64,000 bases of DNA from Aegilops tauschii subsp. strangulata (Eukaryota > Streptophyta > Magnoliopsida > Poales > Poaceae): positions 245,622,622 through 245,686,621 of the forward strand of contig NC_053039.3 in NCBI RefSeq assembly GCF_002575655.3, given 5' to 3'. Positions within the stretch are counted from its first letter, which is position 1; each line of letters starts with the position of its first letter. Under the pieces are notes generated by a model. The model saw only the letters and a list, made by a program, of their open reading frames with translations. It did no database searches and was not told the origin of the DNA. The position numbers were made by a program, and so were the translations under genes. Shown here one piece after another: positions 23,904 through 36,782 of this stretch.

Positions 23904-25518
23904 TGATACGTCTCCAACGTATCTATAATTTATGAAGTATTCATGCTATTATATTATCCATCTTGGATGTTTTATGGGCTTTACTATGCACTTTTATATT
24001 ATTTTTGGGACTAACCTATTAACCCAGAGCCCTGTGCCAGTTCCTGTTTTTCCCTTGTTCAGTGTTTCGAAGAAAAGGAATATCAAACGGAGTCGAAACG
24101 GAATGAAATCTTCTGGAGAAGTTATTTTTGGAAGGAAAGCAACCCGGGAGACTTGGAGTCCACGTCAAGAAAGCAACTAGGGAGGCATGAGGCAGGGGGG
24201 CGCGCCCTCCACCCTCGTGGGCCCCCTCGTGGCTCCCCTGACATATTTCTTCCGCCTATATATATCTATATACCCTAAAACGAGCGGGGAACAGAATATA
24301 TCGGGAGTTCCGCCGCCGCAAGCCTCTGTAGCCACCAAAAACCAATCGGGACCCTGTTCCGGCACCCTACCGGAGGGGGAACCCTCACCGGTGGCCATCT
24401 TCATCATCCCGGCGCTCTCCATGACGAGGAGGGAGTAGTTCACCCTCGGTGCTGAGGGTATGTACCAGTAGCTATGTGTTTGATCTCTCTCTCTCGTGTT
24501 CTTGATTTGGCACGATCTTGATGTATCACGAGCTTTGCTATTATAGTTGGATCTTATGTTGCTTCTCCCCCTCTACTCTCTTGTAATGGATTGAGTTTTC
24601 CCTTTGAAGTTATCTTATCGGATTGAGTCTTTAAGGATTTGAGAACACTTGATGTATGTCTTGCCGTGCTTATCTGTGGTGACAATGGGATATCACGTGA
24701 TTCACTTGATGTATGTTTTGGTGATCAACTTGCGGGTTCCGCCCATGAGCCTATGCATAGGGGTTGGCACACGTTTTCGTCCTGACTCTCCGGTAGAAAC
24801 TTTGGGGCACTCTTTGAAGTACTTTGTGTTGGATTGAATAGATGAATCTGAGATTGTGTGATGCATATCGTATAATCATACCCATGGATACTTGAGGTGA
24901 CATTGGAGTATCTAGGTGACATTAGGGTTTTGGTTGATTTGTGTCTTAAGGTGTTATTCTAGTACGAACTCTTGAATAGATTGATCCGAAAGAATAACTT
25001 TGAGGTGGTTTTGTACCCTACCATAATCTCTTCGTTTGTTCTCTGCTATTAGTGACTTCGGAGTGACTCTTTGTTGCATGTTGAGGGATAGTTATATGAT
25101 CCAGTTATGTTATTATTGTTGAGAGAACTTGCACTAGTGAAAGTATGAACCCTAGGCCTTGTTTCCTAGCATTGCAATACCGTTTACGCTCACTTTTACC
25201 ACTTGCTACCTTGCTGTTTTTATATTTTCGGATTACAAAAACCTATATCTACCATCCATATTGCACTTGTATCACCATCTCTTCGCCGAACTAGTGCACC
25301 TATACAATTTACCGTTGTATTGGGTGTGTTGGGGACACAAGAGACTCTTTGTTATTTGGTTGCAGGGTTGTTTGAGAGAGACCATCTTCATCCTACGCCT
25401 CCCACGGATTGATAAACCTTAGGTCATCCACTTGACGGAAATTTGCTACTGTCCTACAAACCTCTGCACTTGGAGGCCCAACAACGTCTACAAGAATAAG
25501 GTTGCCTAGTAGACATCA
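23904..25518 (+). repeat. 5' LTR of element F
   Basis: It starts TGATACGTCTCCAACG and ends GTAGACATCA. A promoter-like TATATATCTATATACC block (about 24258-24273) is followed by a C-rich stretch and a CT microsatellite near 24486-24496; in the 3' LTR that CT run has expanded to about nine units (29555-29571). Confidence 0.85.
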
Positions 25519-25643
25519 AGGTCTTTTCTGGCGCTATTGCTGGGGAGGTGAGTGCTTGAAGGTATATCTTTAGATCTTGCAATCAAATCTTTTTGTTTCT
25601 TGTTTTATCACTAGGTTAGTTTATAAAAGAAAACTACAAAAAA

Positions 25644-26416
25644 ATGGAATTGAGTTTGTCTCATACGCTTCATCTTTTTAATATCTTTCGTGAGTATGAT
25701 GGAAAGGAAAATTGTGCCAAAGTACTAGAAGAAGAATTACATAGAATGCTTGGCATAAAATATGTGAATGATGAGCATGATTGCAATGTTGTTAGTATGA
25801 ATTCTTTGAATACCCATGATGCTAATGATATGCAAAGCCACAAGCTTGGGGAAGCTATGTTTGATGAAGATGATATTTTTTGTCCCCCAAGCTTTGATGA
25901 GCAAATTTACTATGATGAAAGCATGCCTCCTATCTATGATGATTATTGTGGTGATACGTATGATATAAAGAATAATCACCATGAAACTGTCATCTTGATT
26001 TTAATTTTCAATTGGATTATGCTTCACATGATAGTTATTTTGTTGAGTTTGCTCCCACTACTATTGATGAGAATAAATTTGCTTATGTGGAGAGTAATAA
26101 AATTTCTATGCTTGTAGATCATGAAAAGAATGCTTTAGGTGCTGGTTATATTGTTGAATTCATTCATGATGCTACTGAAAATTATTATGAGGGAGGAATA
26201 TATGCTTGTAGGAATTGCAATAATATCAAGTTTCCTCTCTATGTGCTTAAAGTTTTGAAGTTATGTTTGTTTTGTCTTCCTATGCTAGTTGATTATTGTT
26301 CCCATAAGTTATTTGCTCACAAAATCCCTATGCATAGGAAGTGGGTTAGACTTAAATGTACTAGTCATATTCTTCATGATGCTCTCTTTATGTTTCAATT
26401 CTTATCTTTTATGTGA
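25644..26416 (+). pseudogene. Single internal ORF of element F, unknown protein, frameshifted
   Basis: The frame starts MELSLSHTLHLFNIFREY at 25644 and moves to a second frame near 25985, through LDYASHDSYFVEFAP, to a stop at 26414-26416; together about 257 residues. The first half is acidic and carries KVLEEELHRMLGIKYV; the second half has several Cys residues (YACRNCNNIKFP; LKVLKLCLFCLPM) and ends in a hydrophobic tail. It matches no retroviral-type domain that I know. Its start close behind the primer binding site is where gag usually lies, so it may replace gag in this non-autonomous family. Only a single base change in length seems to break it. Confidence 0.5.
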
Positions 26417-28971
26417 GCATCATTGAAATCATCATGCCTAGCTAGGGGCATTAAACGATAGCAACTCAATTTTATTTTAGTTTCTTGATTTTTGGTTCTG
26501 TTTAGGAATAAATAATCCATCTAGCTTATGTTTAGATGTGGTTTTGTGTTTTAATTAGTGTTTGTGCCAAGTAGAACCTTTGGGAAGACTTGGGTGAAGT
26601 CTTTATGATCATGCTGTAAAAAACAGAAACTTTAGCGCTCACGAGATTAGCTAAAATGTTTTACTGGAGAGTACTATTTAGTTGATTCTTTTTGCAGATG
26701 ATTACTAGACAAATTCCTCAGGTCCACCAATTTATTTTAGAATTTTTGGAGTTCCAGAAGTTTGCGTTAGTTACAGATTACTACAGACTGTTCTGTTTTT
26801 GACAGATTCTGTTTTTCGTGTGTTGTTTGCTTATTTTGATGACTCTATGGCTAGAAAAATAGTTTATAAACCATAGAGAAGTTGGAATACAGTAGGTTTA
26901 ACACCAATATAAATAAAGAATGAGTTCATTACAGTACCATGAAGTGGTGTTTTGTTTTCTTTCGCTAATGGAGCTTACGAGTTTTCTGTTAAGTTTTGTG
27001 TTGTGAAGTTTTCAAGTTTTGGGTAAAGATTCGATGGACTATGGAATAAGGAGTGGGAAGAGCCTAAGCTTGGGGATGCCCAAGGAACCCCAAGGTAATA
27101 TTAAAGGACAACCAAGAGCCTAAGCTTGGGGATGCCCCGGATGGCATCCCCTATTTTCGTCTTCGTTCATCGGTAACTTTACTTGGAGCTATATTTTTAT
27201 TCACCACATGATATGTGTTTTGCTTGGAGCATCATGTCATTTTATTTTGTTTTGCTTGCTATTTGAATGGAATACCAAGATCTGAAATTCTTAAATGATA
27301 GAGAGTCTTCACATAGCTACATAATTATTTAACTACTCATTAATCTTCACTTATATCTTTTTGGAGTAGTTTGTCATTTACTCGTGTGCTTCACTCATAT
27401 CCTATGAGTAAATGGTTGAATGATTTGAATGTCATAAATCTGAAATTATATATGTTTCATATACCTTTCCCATGGGGAGTAATGCCTTCACATATAAGAA
27501 GTAGAGGTGGTAATTTTTTTGAAGGTTAGCAAACATTGTATTGGTCACTTGAACAATTCATGAAAGAATATTGAAGGAAGAGAGATTTCACATATAATAC
27601 TATCTTGGACATCTTCTATGATTGTGAGCCCCATTAATTATTTTCAAACCTGAGCAAATTAGTTGAAGTTGGACAAGGAAGACAACATAATGAGTTATGC
27701 TTGGGTATATTTGTATAGAAGTTATATTGTTATGGATCCTCTAACATGTGGTGCTTGCTATTTAGAATCCTTTGCTAGCCAAAATATCCGTACTAAGCGG
27801 GAATACTGCTTGTGCATCCAAAATCCTTGAACCAAGTTTCTTCCATGAGTGTCCACCATATCTACCTATATGCGGTATTTACCTGTTGTTCCAAGTAAAT
27901 TTGCATGTGCCAAACTCTAAACCTTCAAATAATAATCTGTTTTGTATGCCCGAATCGCTCATGTAGCGACTAGGGGCTAGCAGTATCTTCCATGCTAGGT
28001 GGGTTATTCTCACGATGAGTGGACTCCGCTCATCATTCACGAGAAAATGGCTGGTAACTGGGATGCCCAGTCCCATGATCAAAAGATCGAAATCAAATAA
28101 AAAATAATTGCAAACAAAACTCCCCCAGGGTTGATGTTAGTTGGAGGCACCCGTTGTTTCGGGCAAGCCATGGATTGATGATTGTTGGTGGAGGGGGAGT
28201 AAAAATCTTTACCTTTCTGTTTGGGAACCGCCTATAATGTATGTAGTATGGAAGATATTGGGATCTCTTGGTCGTTATGTTGACAATGAAAGCATACCTC
28301 TCAAAATTATTTTCATCTCTGTTTTTGCTTCGAGCTCTGGCACCTCTGCAAATCCCTGCTTCCCTCTGCGAAGGGCCTATCTTTTACTGTTATGCAAGAG
28401 TCAGTAGTATTCTTTCTCATTCCAACCTACTCTTTAGTTAGCAAGCATCATGTGATGGAAAGATCTTGGCATATATGGCCATTCAAATATATTTGATCAT
28501 GAATTATTATTGTTGACAATTATCTATATGATAAATAAGTTGGGAGGCGAAACATTAAGCCCCTATCTTTCTCTGTGTTCGATGGATGCTATTTGTTCTA
28601 AAAATATGCTTTGAGTGGTAGCAATCATGGAAGACTATATGATAGTTGAGTATGTGAAGTTTGCTGAATCAAAGCTCTAACATAGACTCTTCCTAAAAAT
28701 AAGATGAATTGTAACTGTTTGATGACTAATAACACGGTTTGTTAGTTTTCAAGAAAGTTTATGTTCTATACTTTAACATGTGAATAGTTTGTTACTTGAT
28801 CATGCAAAGTTTTATGATATGAGCTACTGTTATGACATATAATGATGCTAGAAAAGGTGATTGAAATTATCATTGATCAAACTTATGCACCTGCTAGCAT
28901 TCACACTTCATAAATTATTTCTTTTATCATTTACCTACTCGAGGACGGGCAGGAATTAAGCTTGGGGATGC
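26417..28971 (+). other. Noncoding internal region of element F
   Basis: This AT-rich 2.5 kb holds no recognisable gene. Two near copies of the block GCCTAAGCTTGGGGATGCCC occur at about 27063-27082 and 27118-27137. Short polypurine-like GCTTGGGGATG motifs recur here and again at the 3' LTR. Confidence 0.6.
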
Positions 28972-30241
28972 TGATACGTCTCCAACGTATCTATAATTTA
29001 TGAAGTATTCATGCTATTATATTGTCCATCTTGGATGTTTTATGGGCTTTACTATGCACTTTTATATTATTTTTGGGACTAACCTATTAACCCAGAGCCC
29101 AGTGCCAGTTCCTGTTTTTTCCCTTGTTTCAGTGTTTCGAAGAAAAGGAATATCAAACGGAGTCGAAACGGAATGAAATCTTCTGGAGAAGTTATTTTTG
29201 GAAGGAAAGCAACCCAGGAGACTTGGAGTCCACGTCAAGAAAGCAACGAGGGAGGCACGAGGCAGGGGGCGCGCCCTCCACCCTCGTGGGCCCCTCGTGG
29301 CTCCCCTGACGTATTTTATTCCGCCTATATATATCTATATACCCTAAAACGAGCGGGGAACAGAATAGATCGGGAGTTCCGCCGCCGCAAGCCTCTGTAG
29401 CCACCAAAAACCAATCGGGACCCTGTTCCGGCACCCTGCCGGAGGGGGGAACCCTCACCGGTGGCCATCTTCATCATCCCGGCGCTCTCCATGATGAGGA
29501 GGGAGTAGTTCACCCTCGGGGCTGAGGGTATGTACCAGTAGCTATGTGTTTGATCTCTCTCTCTCTCTCTCGTGTTCTTGATTTGGCACGATCTTGATGT
29601 ATCGCGAGCTTTGCTATTATAGTTGGATCTTATGTTGCTTCTCCCCCTCTACTCTCTTGTAATGGATTGAGTTTTCCCTTTGAAGTTATCTTATCGGATT
29701 GAGGCTTTAAGGATTTGAGAACACTTGATGTATGTCTTGCCGTGCTTGTCTGTGGTGACAATGGGATATCACGTGATTCACTTGATGTATGTTTTGGTGA
29801 TCAACTTGCGGGTTCCACCCATAAACCTATGCATAGGGGTTGGCACACGTTTTTGTCTTGACTCTCCGATAGAAACTTTGGGGTACTCTTTGAAGTACTT
29901 TGTGTTGGATTGAATAGATGAATCTGAGATTGTGTGATGCATATCGTATAATCATACCCATGGATACTTGAGGTGACATTGGAGTATCTAGGTGACATTA
30001 GGGTTTTGGTTGATTTGTGTCTTAAGGTGTTATTCTAGTATGAACTCTTGAATAGATTGATCCGAAAGAATAACTTTGAGGTGGTTTTGTACCCTACCAT
30101 AATCTCTTCGTTTGTTCTCCGCTATTAGTGACTTCGGAGTGACTCTTTGTTGCATGTTGAGGGATAGTTATATGATCCAGTTATGTTATTATTGTTGAGA
30201 GAACTTGCACTAGTGAAAGTATGAACCCTAGGCCTTGTTTC
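28972..30241 (+). repeat. 3' LTR of element F, truncated
   Basis: It matches 23904-25168 closely and stops abruptly after GGCCTTGTTTC at 30241. The missing tail corresponds to 25169-25518 of the 5' LTR. Confidence 0.85.
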
Positions 30242-30325
30242 ATCATATGGATCTCCAAGAGACCATTGTATTGAGAATCAAAAGATAGAGAGGAAGCCAT
30301 CTAGCTACTAATGACGGACCCGAAG
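30242..30325 (+). repeat. Short scrap of another repeat
   Basis: About 84 bp (CATATGGATCTCCAAGAGAC through GACGGACCCGAAG) belong neither to element F nor to the Angela LTR that follows. It resembles a piece of a different cereal Gypsy LTR. It marks the original insertion site of the Angela-type element. Confidence 0.4.
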
Positions 30326-32393
30326 TGAAGGAAATATGCCCTAGAGGCAATAGTAATGTTTTTATTTATATTTCCTAATATCATGATAAATGTTTATTAT
30401 TCATGCTAGAGTTGTATTAACCGGAAACTTAGTACATGTGTGAATACATAGACAAAACAGAATGTCCCTAGTATGCCTCTACTTGAGTAGCTCGTTAATC
30501 AAAGATTGTTAAGTTTCCTAGCCATAGACATGTGTTGTCATTTGATGAACGGGATCATATCATTGGAGAATGATGTGATGGACAAGACCCATCCGTTAGC
30601 TTAGCATAATGATCGTTTAGTTTCTCTACTATTGCTTTCTTTATGACTTATACATGTTCCTCAGACTATGAGATTATGCAACTCCCGAATACCGGAGTAT
30701 CACCTTGTGTGCTATCAAACGTCACAACGTAACTGGGTGATTATAAAGATGCTCTACAGGTGTCTCCGAAGGTGTTTGTTGGGTTGGCATAGATCGAGAT
30801 TAGGATTTTTCACTCCGTATATCGGAGAGGTATCTCTGGGCCCTCTCGGTAATGCACATCACTATAAGGCTTGCAAGCAATGTGACTAATGAGTTAGTTG
30901 CGGGATGATGTATTACGGAATGAGTAAAGAGACTTGCCAGTGACGAGATTGAACTAGGTATGGTGATACCAACGATCGAATCTCGGGCAAGTAACATATC
31001 GATGACAAAGGGAACAACGTATGTTGTTATGCGGTTTGACCGATAAAGATCTTCGTAGAATATGTAGGAGCCAATATGAGCATCCAGGTTCCGCTATTGG
31101 TTATTGACCGGAGATGTGTCTCGGTCATGTCTACATAGTTCTCGAACCCGTAGGGTCCGCACGCTTAACGTTCGATGACGGTTTGTATTATGAGTTATGT
31201 GATTTGATGACCGAAGTTTGTTCGGAGTCCCGGATGAGATCACGGACATGATGAGGAGTCTCGAAATGGTCGAGACATAAAGATTGATTTATTGGACGAC
31301 GTTATTCGGACACCGGATGAGTTCCGAGAGGTACCGGATAACTATCGGAGTGCTGGAGGGTTATCGGAACCCCCGGGGGAACTAATGGGCCTTCATGGGC
31401 CTTAGTGGGGAGAGAGAAGGGCCACAAGGGGGCTGGCCGCGCCCCTGGGTCCGAATTGGACTAGGGGAAGGGGGCAGCGCCCCCCTTTCCTTCCCTTCTC
31501 CCTCTCCCTTCCTTCTTCCCCCTTCCTCCAGGTGGAAACCTACTAGGACTTGGAGTCCTAGTAGGATTCCCCTCTCGTGGCGCGCCCTACAGGGGCCGGC
31601 CGGCCTCCCCCACCCCTCCTTTATATACGGGGGCAGGGGCACCCTAGAACACACAAGTTTCTCTTAACCATGTGCGGTGCCCCCTCCACAGTTACACACC
31701 TCGGTCATATCGTCGTAGTGCTTTGGCGAAGCCCAACTAGATCAAGAGTTTGAGGGACGTCATCGAGCTGAGTGTGCTGATCGCGGAGGTGCCGTACGTT
31801 CGGTACTTGGATCGGTTGGATCGCGAAGACGTTCGACTACATCAACCGCGTTATTAAACTCTTCCGCTTTCGGTCTACGTGGGTACGTGGACACAGTCTC
31901 CCCGCTCATTGCTATGCATCTCCTAGATAGATCTTGCGTGATCATTGGTAATTTTTTTGAATTACTGCGTTCCCCAACAGTGGCATCCGAGCCAGGTCTA
32001 TGCGTAGATGTTATATGCACGAGTAGAACACAATGAGTTGTGGGCGATAATAGTCATACTGCTTACCAGCAATGTCTTACTTTGATTCGGTGGTATTGTT
32101 GGATGAAGCGGCCCGGACCAACATTACATGACCACATTCATGTGACTATTTCTACTGACGTGCTTCACACACAGGTGGTTAGCGGGTGTCTATTTCTCCA
32201 GTTTTAGTTGAATCGAGTTTGACTACGCCCGATCCTTGTTGAAGGTTAAAACAACACACTTGACGAAAAATTGTTGTGGTTTTGATGCATAGGTAAGAAC
32301 GGTTCTTGCTAGAAGCCCGTAGCAGCCACGTAAAACATGCAACAACAAAGTAGAGGACGTCTAACTTGTTTTTGGAGGGCTTGTTGTGATGTG
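30326..32393 (+). mobile_element. Angela/BARE-1-type Copia element, 5' LTR plus leader
   Basis: The LTR (30326-31979, 1654 bp) contains GGAAATATGCCCTAGAGGCA near its start and ends GTTCCCCAACA, both diagnostic of the BARE-1/Angela/WIS group. Directly after it is a primer binding site, TGGCATCCGAGCC (31981-31993), a variant of the usual initiator-Met type TGGTATCAGAGCC. The untranslated leader follows as far as 32393, where the CACTA-like element begins. No coding region is left in the window. The promoter-like TTTATATACGGG lies near 31620. Confidence 0.9.
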
Positions 32394-32924
32394 CACAACA
32401 AAAAAAGACACATCCGTGACAATTTGGGCCGAACGATTTTTTTTTCTGTCATGCTTATGACACTTCTATGATGATAATTGTGACAAAACACGGTGTCATC
32501 ATAGATGTGGTGGGGTCCTACTTCTATGACAAAAAATCATGACAGAAAATGGGCTTTTCGTCCTGGGTGGGCCGGAGACGCAGCTGCATGACATTCTTTG
32601 GGCCGTCCATGACGGAAAAAACCGTGGTAGAAGCGAGGGCGAGGAAAATATCAGGGAGTTCCCGGTTATGGTGGGTGGTCGGGGGCCGAGCGATGCGCGT
32701 TTCCCTCGTACGTACGCGCGTGTGTGCGAGGCGTTGGGCTCTAACTGAACCCGAGCGAGGCATTGTGCTCTAACTGAACCCGAGCGATTGCACTGCAGGC
32801 TACGCGTTACTGAACCCGAGCGATCGATCGATCCCTTGCTGTTAACTAAACCCAAGTGATTCCTTCGCTACTGCTGCTAACTGAAGCTGATCGAACACTG
32901 CTGCCTGCTTCCCTTGATGAAGAG

Positions 32925-33760
32925 TGAGCGTTGTTGAGGGGGTTTGGATGAACAGTTCCCGGTGTGGGGTTGGATGAACAGGACCCCGTGGTAGTAGAGG
33001 TCCTTGCCGCTGGATGAACAGTACCCCGATCGATCGAGCCGGTGGATGAACAGGACCCCGTGGAGGGCTGGATGAACAGGACCCCGTGGAGGGCTGGTTG
33101 AATAGTAGCCGGTGGAGGGCTGGTTGAACAGTATCCGATGGAGGGCTGGATGAACAGTAGCCCGTGGAGGGGTGGTTGAACAGGACCCCGTGGAGAGGGC
33201 TGGTTGAACAGTAGCCAGTGGACGAGCGCGCGGTGGAGGCTGGATGAACAGGAACCCGTGGATGAACAGTCGCAGGTGGAGGCTGGAGGAGGTCGACGGT
33301 GGATGAACAGTAGCCCATGGAGGCTGGAGGAGGTCGACGGTGGAGATGAACAGTATCCTGTGGAGTCCCGTTTTGCGGTACGCCACACCCCTCCTGATGA
33401 ACAGGACCCCCGTTTCGACCGTAGCACTCCACCACAAGTCTGTTTCCTCCGTTTTGCGGTATGCCACACCCCTCCCGATCAACAGGACCCTGTTTCGACG
33501 TTTTGCGATATGCCAGACCCCTCCCGATGAACATGATCCCGTTTCGACCGTGGCCGGTGGAACACAAGGTCGTTTCCTCTGTTCTGCAGTACGCCAGGCC
33601 TCGTTTCCATCGCCTGTTCCGTCCAAGCTGGTTGGCTCCCGATGAACACGACGACGCATTCCGTTCCGACCCAGCCGGTTGCCTCCCGATGAACACGACG
33701 ACGCATTCCGTTCCGACCCAGCCGGTTGCCTCCCGATGAACACGACGATGGCACAACTTC
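32925..33760. repeat. Subterminal repeat array, GATGAACAG-type
   Basis: More than twenty copies of a short word (GGATGAACAGGACCCCGTGG, TGGTTGAACAGTAGCCGGTG and variants, later CCCGATGAACACGACGACGC) are spaced 20-40 bp apart. CACTA transposases are known to bind repeated subterminal words. Long open frames on the minus strand here come from the repeats, not from a gene. Confidence 0.75.
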
Positions 33761-34019
33761 TCCGTTCCGACCCAGCCATGTACACGAGCCCTGGCCGTAC
33801 GTATGAGCGAGTAGGCGTTTGAGACCCCGCCCGTATGTACGTACGTGGCCGTATTTTCTTACTTGCACCCTAGCCGTTGTACGTATGTGTACATGCTACG
33901 TGCGCGCCTCTACTACAACATGTGCCCTTCCTTACACGGCCACGGTTCATCGCTGCAGCCTGCAGACAGACCGATCGTATGTACGTACACGTTCGCGACC
34001 AGAATGACAACGCTACGCA

Positions 34020-35390
34020 CGCTTCGACCAGGTGGGTCCCGACTGTCAGGCACTTCCTTCCGTGCGAAGATGTAGCTGGTGGGTCCCAGCAGTCAGGGGG
34101 CGAATATTTTTTTGCCCGTAATATGGACGCACTTCCTTGCGTGCGAAGATATAGCTGGTGGGTCCCAACAGTCTGGGGGGAAACGTTTTTTTCGCAAAAT
34201 ACGGTGGCCCGTCCGGTGGGTCCCTGCTGTCAGGTGGAGGAATCATTATTTTCCGCGTAATAAGGAGGCACTTCCTTGCTGCGGCCGTGGACCCAGCTGT
34301 CAACCTCTCCACATACAGTACACTTCCGATGGAAGTCAGTCGTTGACCACATTGACCATGCCGCGCCGAGAGCACCAAGGCGGTGGACGATGGCGAGGCC
34401 TAGGAAGGGGACGACGCGGAGCCGGGGAAGATGCGGCAGTGGATGCCCACGCGGAGGGGAGTACGTGGGTTGACTGCTTCGGCTGCGGTGTGAGGCTGCC
34501 GTCACCGGAGAATAATAGGAGGTGTGGGTGAGTATAGAGGGATGGCATGGCCAGCGGTGGCAGCACAGCCGGACACGGGAGGCAGGAGCAGGCGGCACGC
34601 CCGATGCTTGTTTGGGCAGCTCGAGCAAGAAGAACAGAGGTTGAAGAAGCACTACGACCGTTGGATGGACATCGTACGGTCATTGGAGCTAGAATCGTTC
34701 ATATTGACTAAGTTGACAAAGCCCTCCGTCCGCATCAACTTAGTAGGCACACAAGTCAACCTTCCACTATGGTGGGTCCCAGCTAGTAGGGCGAGTATTC
34801 ATTTTTTTGTGCGTAATAAGGAGGCACTTCCTTGCGTGCAAAGATATAGCTGGTGGGTCCGACCTATCAGCAGGGGGAACGTTTTTTTCACGAAATACAG
34901 AGGCCCTTCCGGTGGGTCCCAGATGTCAGGTGGAGGAATCATTATTTTGCACGTAATAAGGAGACATTTCCTTATGTGCGGCCATGGACCCAGCTATCAG
35001 CCTCTCCACGTACAGTCCACGTCTGATGGATGTCGTTCGTTGACCATGCCGCACCGAGAGCACCAGGGTGGTGGACGATAGCGAGGCCTAGGAAGGGAAC
35101 GACATAGAGCCGGGGAAGACTCGGCAGTGGTTGCCCACACGGTGGGGAGTACGAGGGTTTACTGGTCCGGCTGCCGTCGCCGGAAAATAACAGGAGGTGT
35201 GGGTGAGTAGAGGAATGGCCTGGCCAGCAATGGAGTAGGGTGGGGCGGTGCGGCCTGTGCGGTAGCACAGCCGGCCACGGAAGGTGGGAGCAGGCAATAA
35301 CACCGGCGCTGGTTTGGGCGGCTGGAGCAGGAAGAGCAGAGATTGAAGAAGCACGACGGCCGTTGGATGGACATCCAACATTCACTGCTT
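34020..35390. repeat. Subterminal repeat array, GGTGGGTCCC-type, with a duplicated 550-bp unit
   Basis: Many copies of GGTGGGTCCCAGCTGTCAGG-like words occur. A larger unit is present twice, at about 34130-34675 and 34820-35375; both copies run from the GTGGGTCC words through GACGATGGCGAGGCCTAGGA-like sequence to CGTTGGATGGACATC. The two copies differ by substitutions and indels, so the duplication is not recent. Confidence 0.7.
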
Positions 35391-36029
35391 GTGCGTCAAC
35401 CTTTTTTTAGGAAAGCCTCGAATCTGTGAAAAACAACATATAGCCCATCTGCCATTATTTCTAATAATTTACAGCCCATTTGCTAATTCTTAAGGGTTTT
35501 TTTGGAGCCCATATTCTTTTTGTTAGCATTACAGCCCATATTGTGGCCACGGTTAAAAAATTATACGAATTTTTGCATATTTCGGTGCGAACTGTTTTTA
35601 ATCCCGAAATTTTGAGTCACATTCAAACTGATTTTAGAAATAAATGTATATCAATATAAAATCCAACAAATTGTCCACGCATAAAAATCAATGCAATTTA
35701 AAATCTTGAAATGAAAAATAAATAAATTTGAAACTAATTGCCGATTTGATGTGTTTTAAAAATGTACATCCCATTTCTCATTGCTGATAGGCCATTTTCT
35801 CGGCCAGCCAAATGAAGCTCTCCTCGTCTTGAAAGATTTGCAGCCCAATAGGCCTGACAAAGCCACTTACTTGACAAATCACAAAAAAACTGGGCTAGCC
35901 ATTTTCAAAAAGAAAGAAAAAAACTACTGGGTTGGTCTGTGGTAAACATAAAAGAAAAGGCTGTCTAGACAGGCCAGAGTGCCCCGCACAGCCCAGTTGA
36001 CACCCTGCTTCCGTCTCAAAAACAAATTA

Positions 36030-36270
36030 GATAAATGCCACTCCAATTATGGCGATTCATAAAAATGCCACTGCAATTTCCAAACTTTGAAAAATGCCAC
36101 TCCAATTTTTGCAAACTTTGAAAAATGACACTGCAATTTTTGCAAACTTTGAATAACGCCACTCCAGACTTCGAAAAATGCCACTGGAAATGGCATGAAA
36201 TGGCATTTTTCAAAGTTTGGAAATTGCAGTGGCATTTCTCGGAATCACCAAATTTGGAGTGGCATTTATC
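36030..36270. repeat. 241-bp inverted-repeat element (foldback/MITE-like)
   Basis: The left arm from 36030 (GATAAATGCCACTCCAATTA) is matched by the reverse complement of the right end at 36270 (GATAAATGCCACTCCAAATT) over about 85 bp, including the shared CACTGCAATTTCCAAACTTT. The spacer repeats the same theme of alternating CCACTCCA and CACTGCAA words with TTTGAAAAATG. The flanking bases AAATTA and AAATAA may be remnants of a target duplication. It can fold into a long hairpin. It lies inside the CACTA-like block. Confidence 0.75.
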
Positions 36271-36782
36271 AAATAAATCCAAAACAAAAATAACTGGGCG
36301 AGCTGCTGGGTCCCTGGTGTTAGCCGCTTGTTGTGCAATTCTCTCGTTTATTGACTACGTTGACAATGGCACCCAGATGTCAGAAATCCATTAGGAGGAG
36401 CCATTTTTTTATTGGCTTGAAAGAAGGAGGCACTTGCTTGCGTACTGTGATGACCTTGGTGGGTCACTGCTGTCATGCTCTCCATGTACAATCATCTCCT
36501 GATTGTGTACGCGTCAACCTGGTAGGCCCACAAGTCAGCCTCTAAACCCGGGGCGGACAAATACAACCCATTTAAAAAAATAACAGCCCATTCCATACGT
36601 TCAACCGGAAAGTTCAACATTTAGAACAAAGTAACAGGTCTGATCCAGATATAGAGTACTGAACTTCCAGGTTGACAACCATCATAGCCAAGTTAACTAT
36701 CTACTCCCACTAATACTCTAGTAGTAAGTACTAACTTACTCTTAGCTAACTAGACGACGCCAGCCGCCATCTGCGGTACATG

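Larger units (their letters stand above)
23904..30241 (+). mobile_element. Non-autonomous LTR retrotransposon F
   Basis: A complete 5' LTR (23904-25518, 1615 bp) and a 3' LTR truncated at 30241 (28972-30241) are nearly identical over the shared 1.27 kb (about 97% by eye). A primer binding site (TGGCGCTATTGCTGGGGAGG, 25529-25548) follows the first and a polypurine tract (AAGCTTGGGGATGC) precedes the second. The internal region of 3.45 kb has no gag, protease, RT or integrase, only one broken unknown ORF. It inserted into the gag of element E (left flank CTTGA); the last 340 bp or so of the 3' LTR, and the right TSD, are lost. Confidence 0.85.

Noticed and set aside
30242..30325. Scrap before the Angela LTR as the lost end of element F
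   Set aside because: It does not match the corresponding part of the 5' LTR of F (25169-25518).
32394..32440. Left end of the CACTA-like block as a proven TIR
   Set aside because: It begins CACAAC, not CACTA, and no inverted partner was found at the right, so the end is approximate only.
32925..33760. Regularly spaced short repeats that could recall a CRISPR array
   Set aside because: Repeat words vary in sequence and spacing, no cas genes exist and the DNA is from a plant nucleus; this is a transposon subterminal array.
32842..33785. Two overlapping minus-strand frames of about 300 codons
   Set aside because: They are produced by the GATGAACAG tandem words, which lack stops in more than one frame at once; the products are low-complexity (repeated CSSG and HPALH) with no domain.
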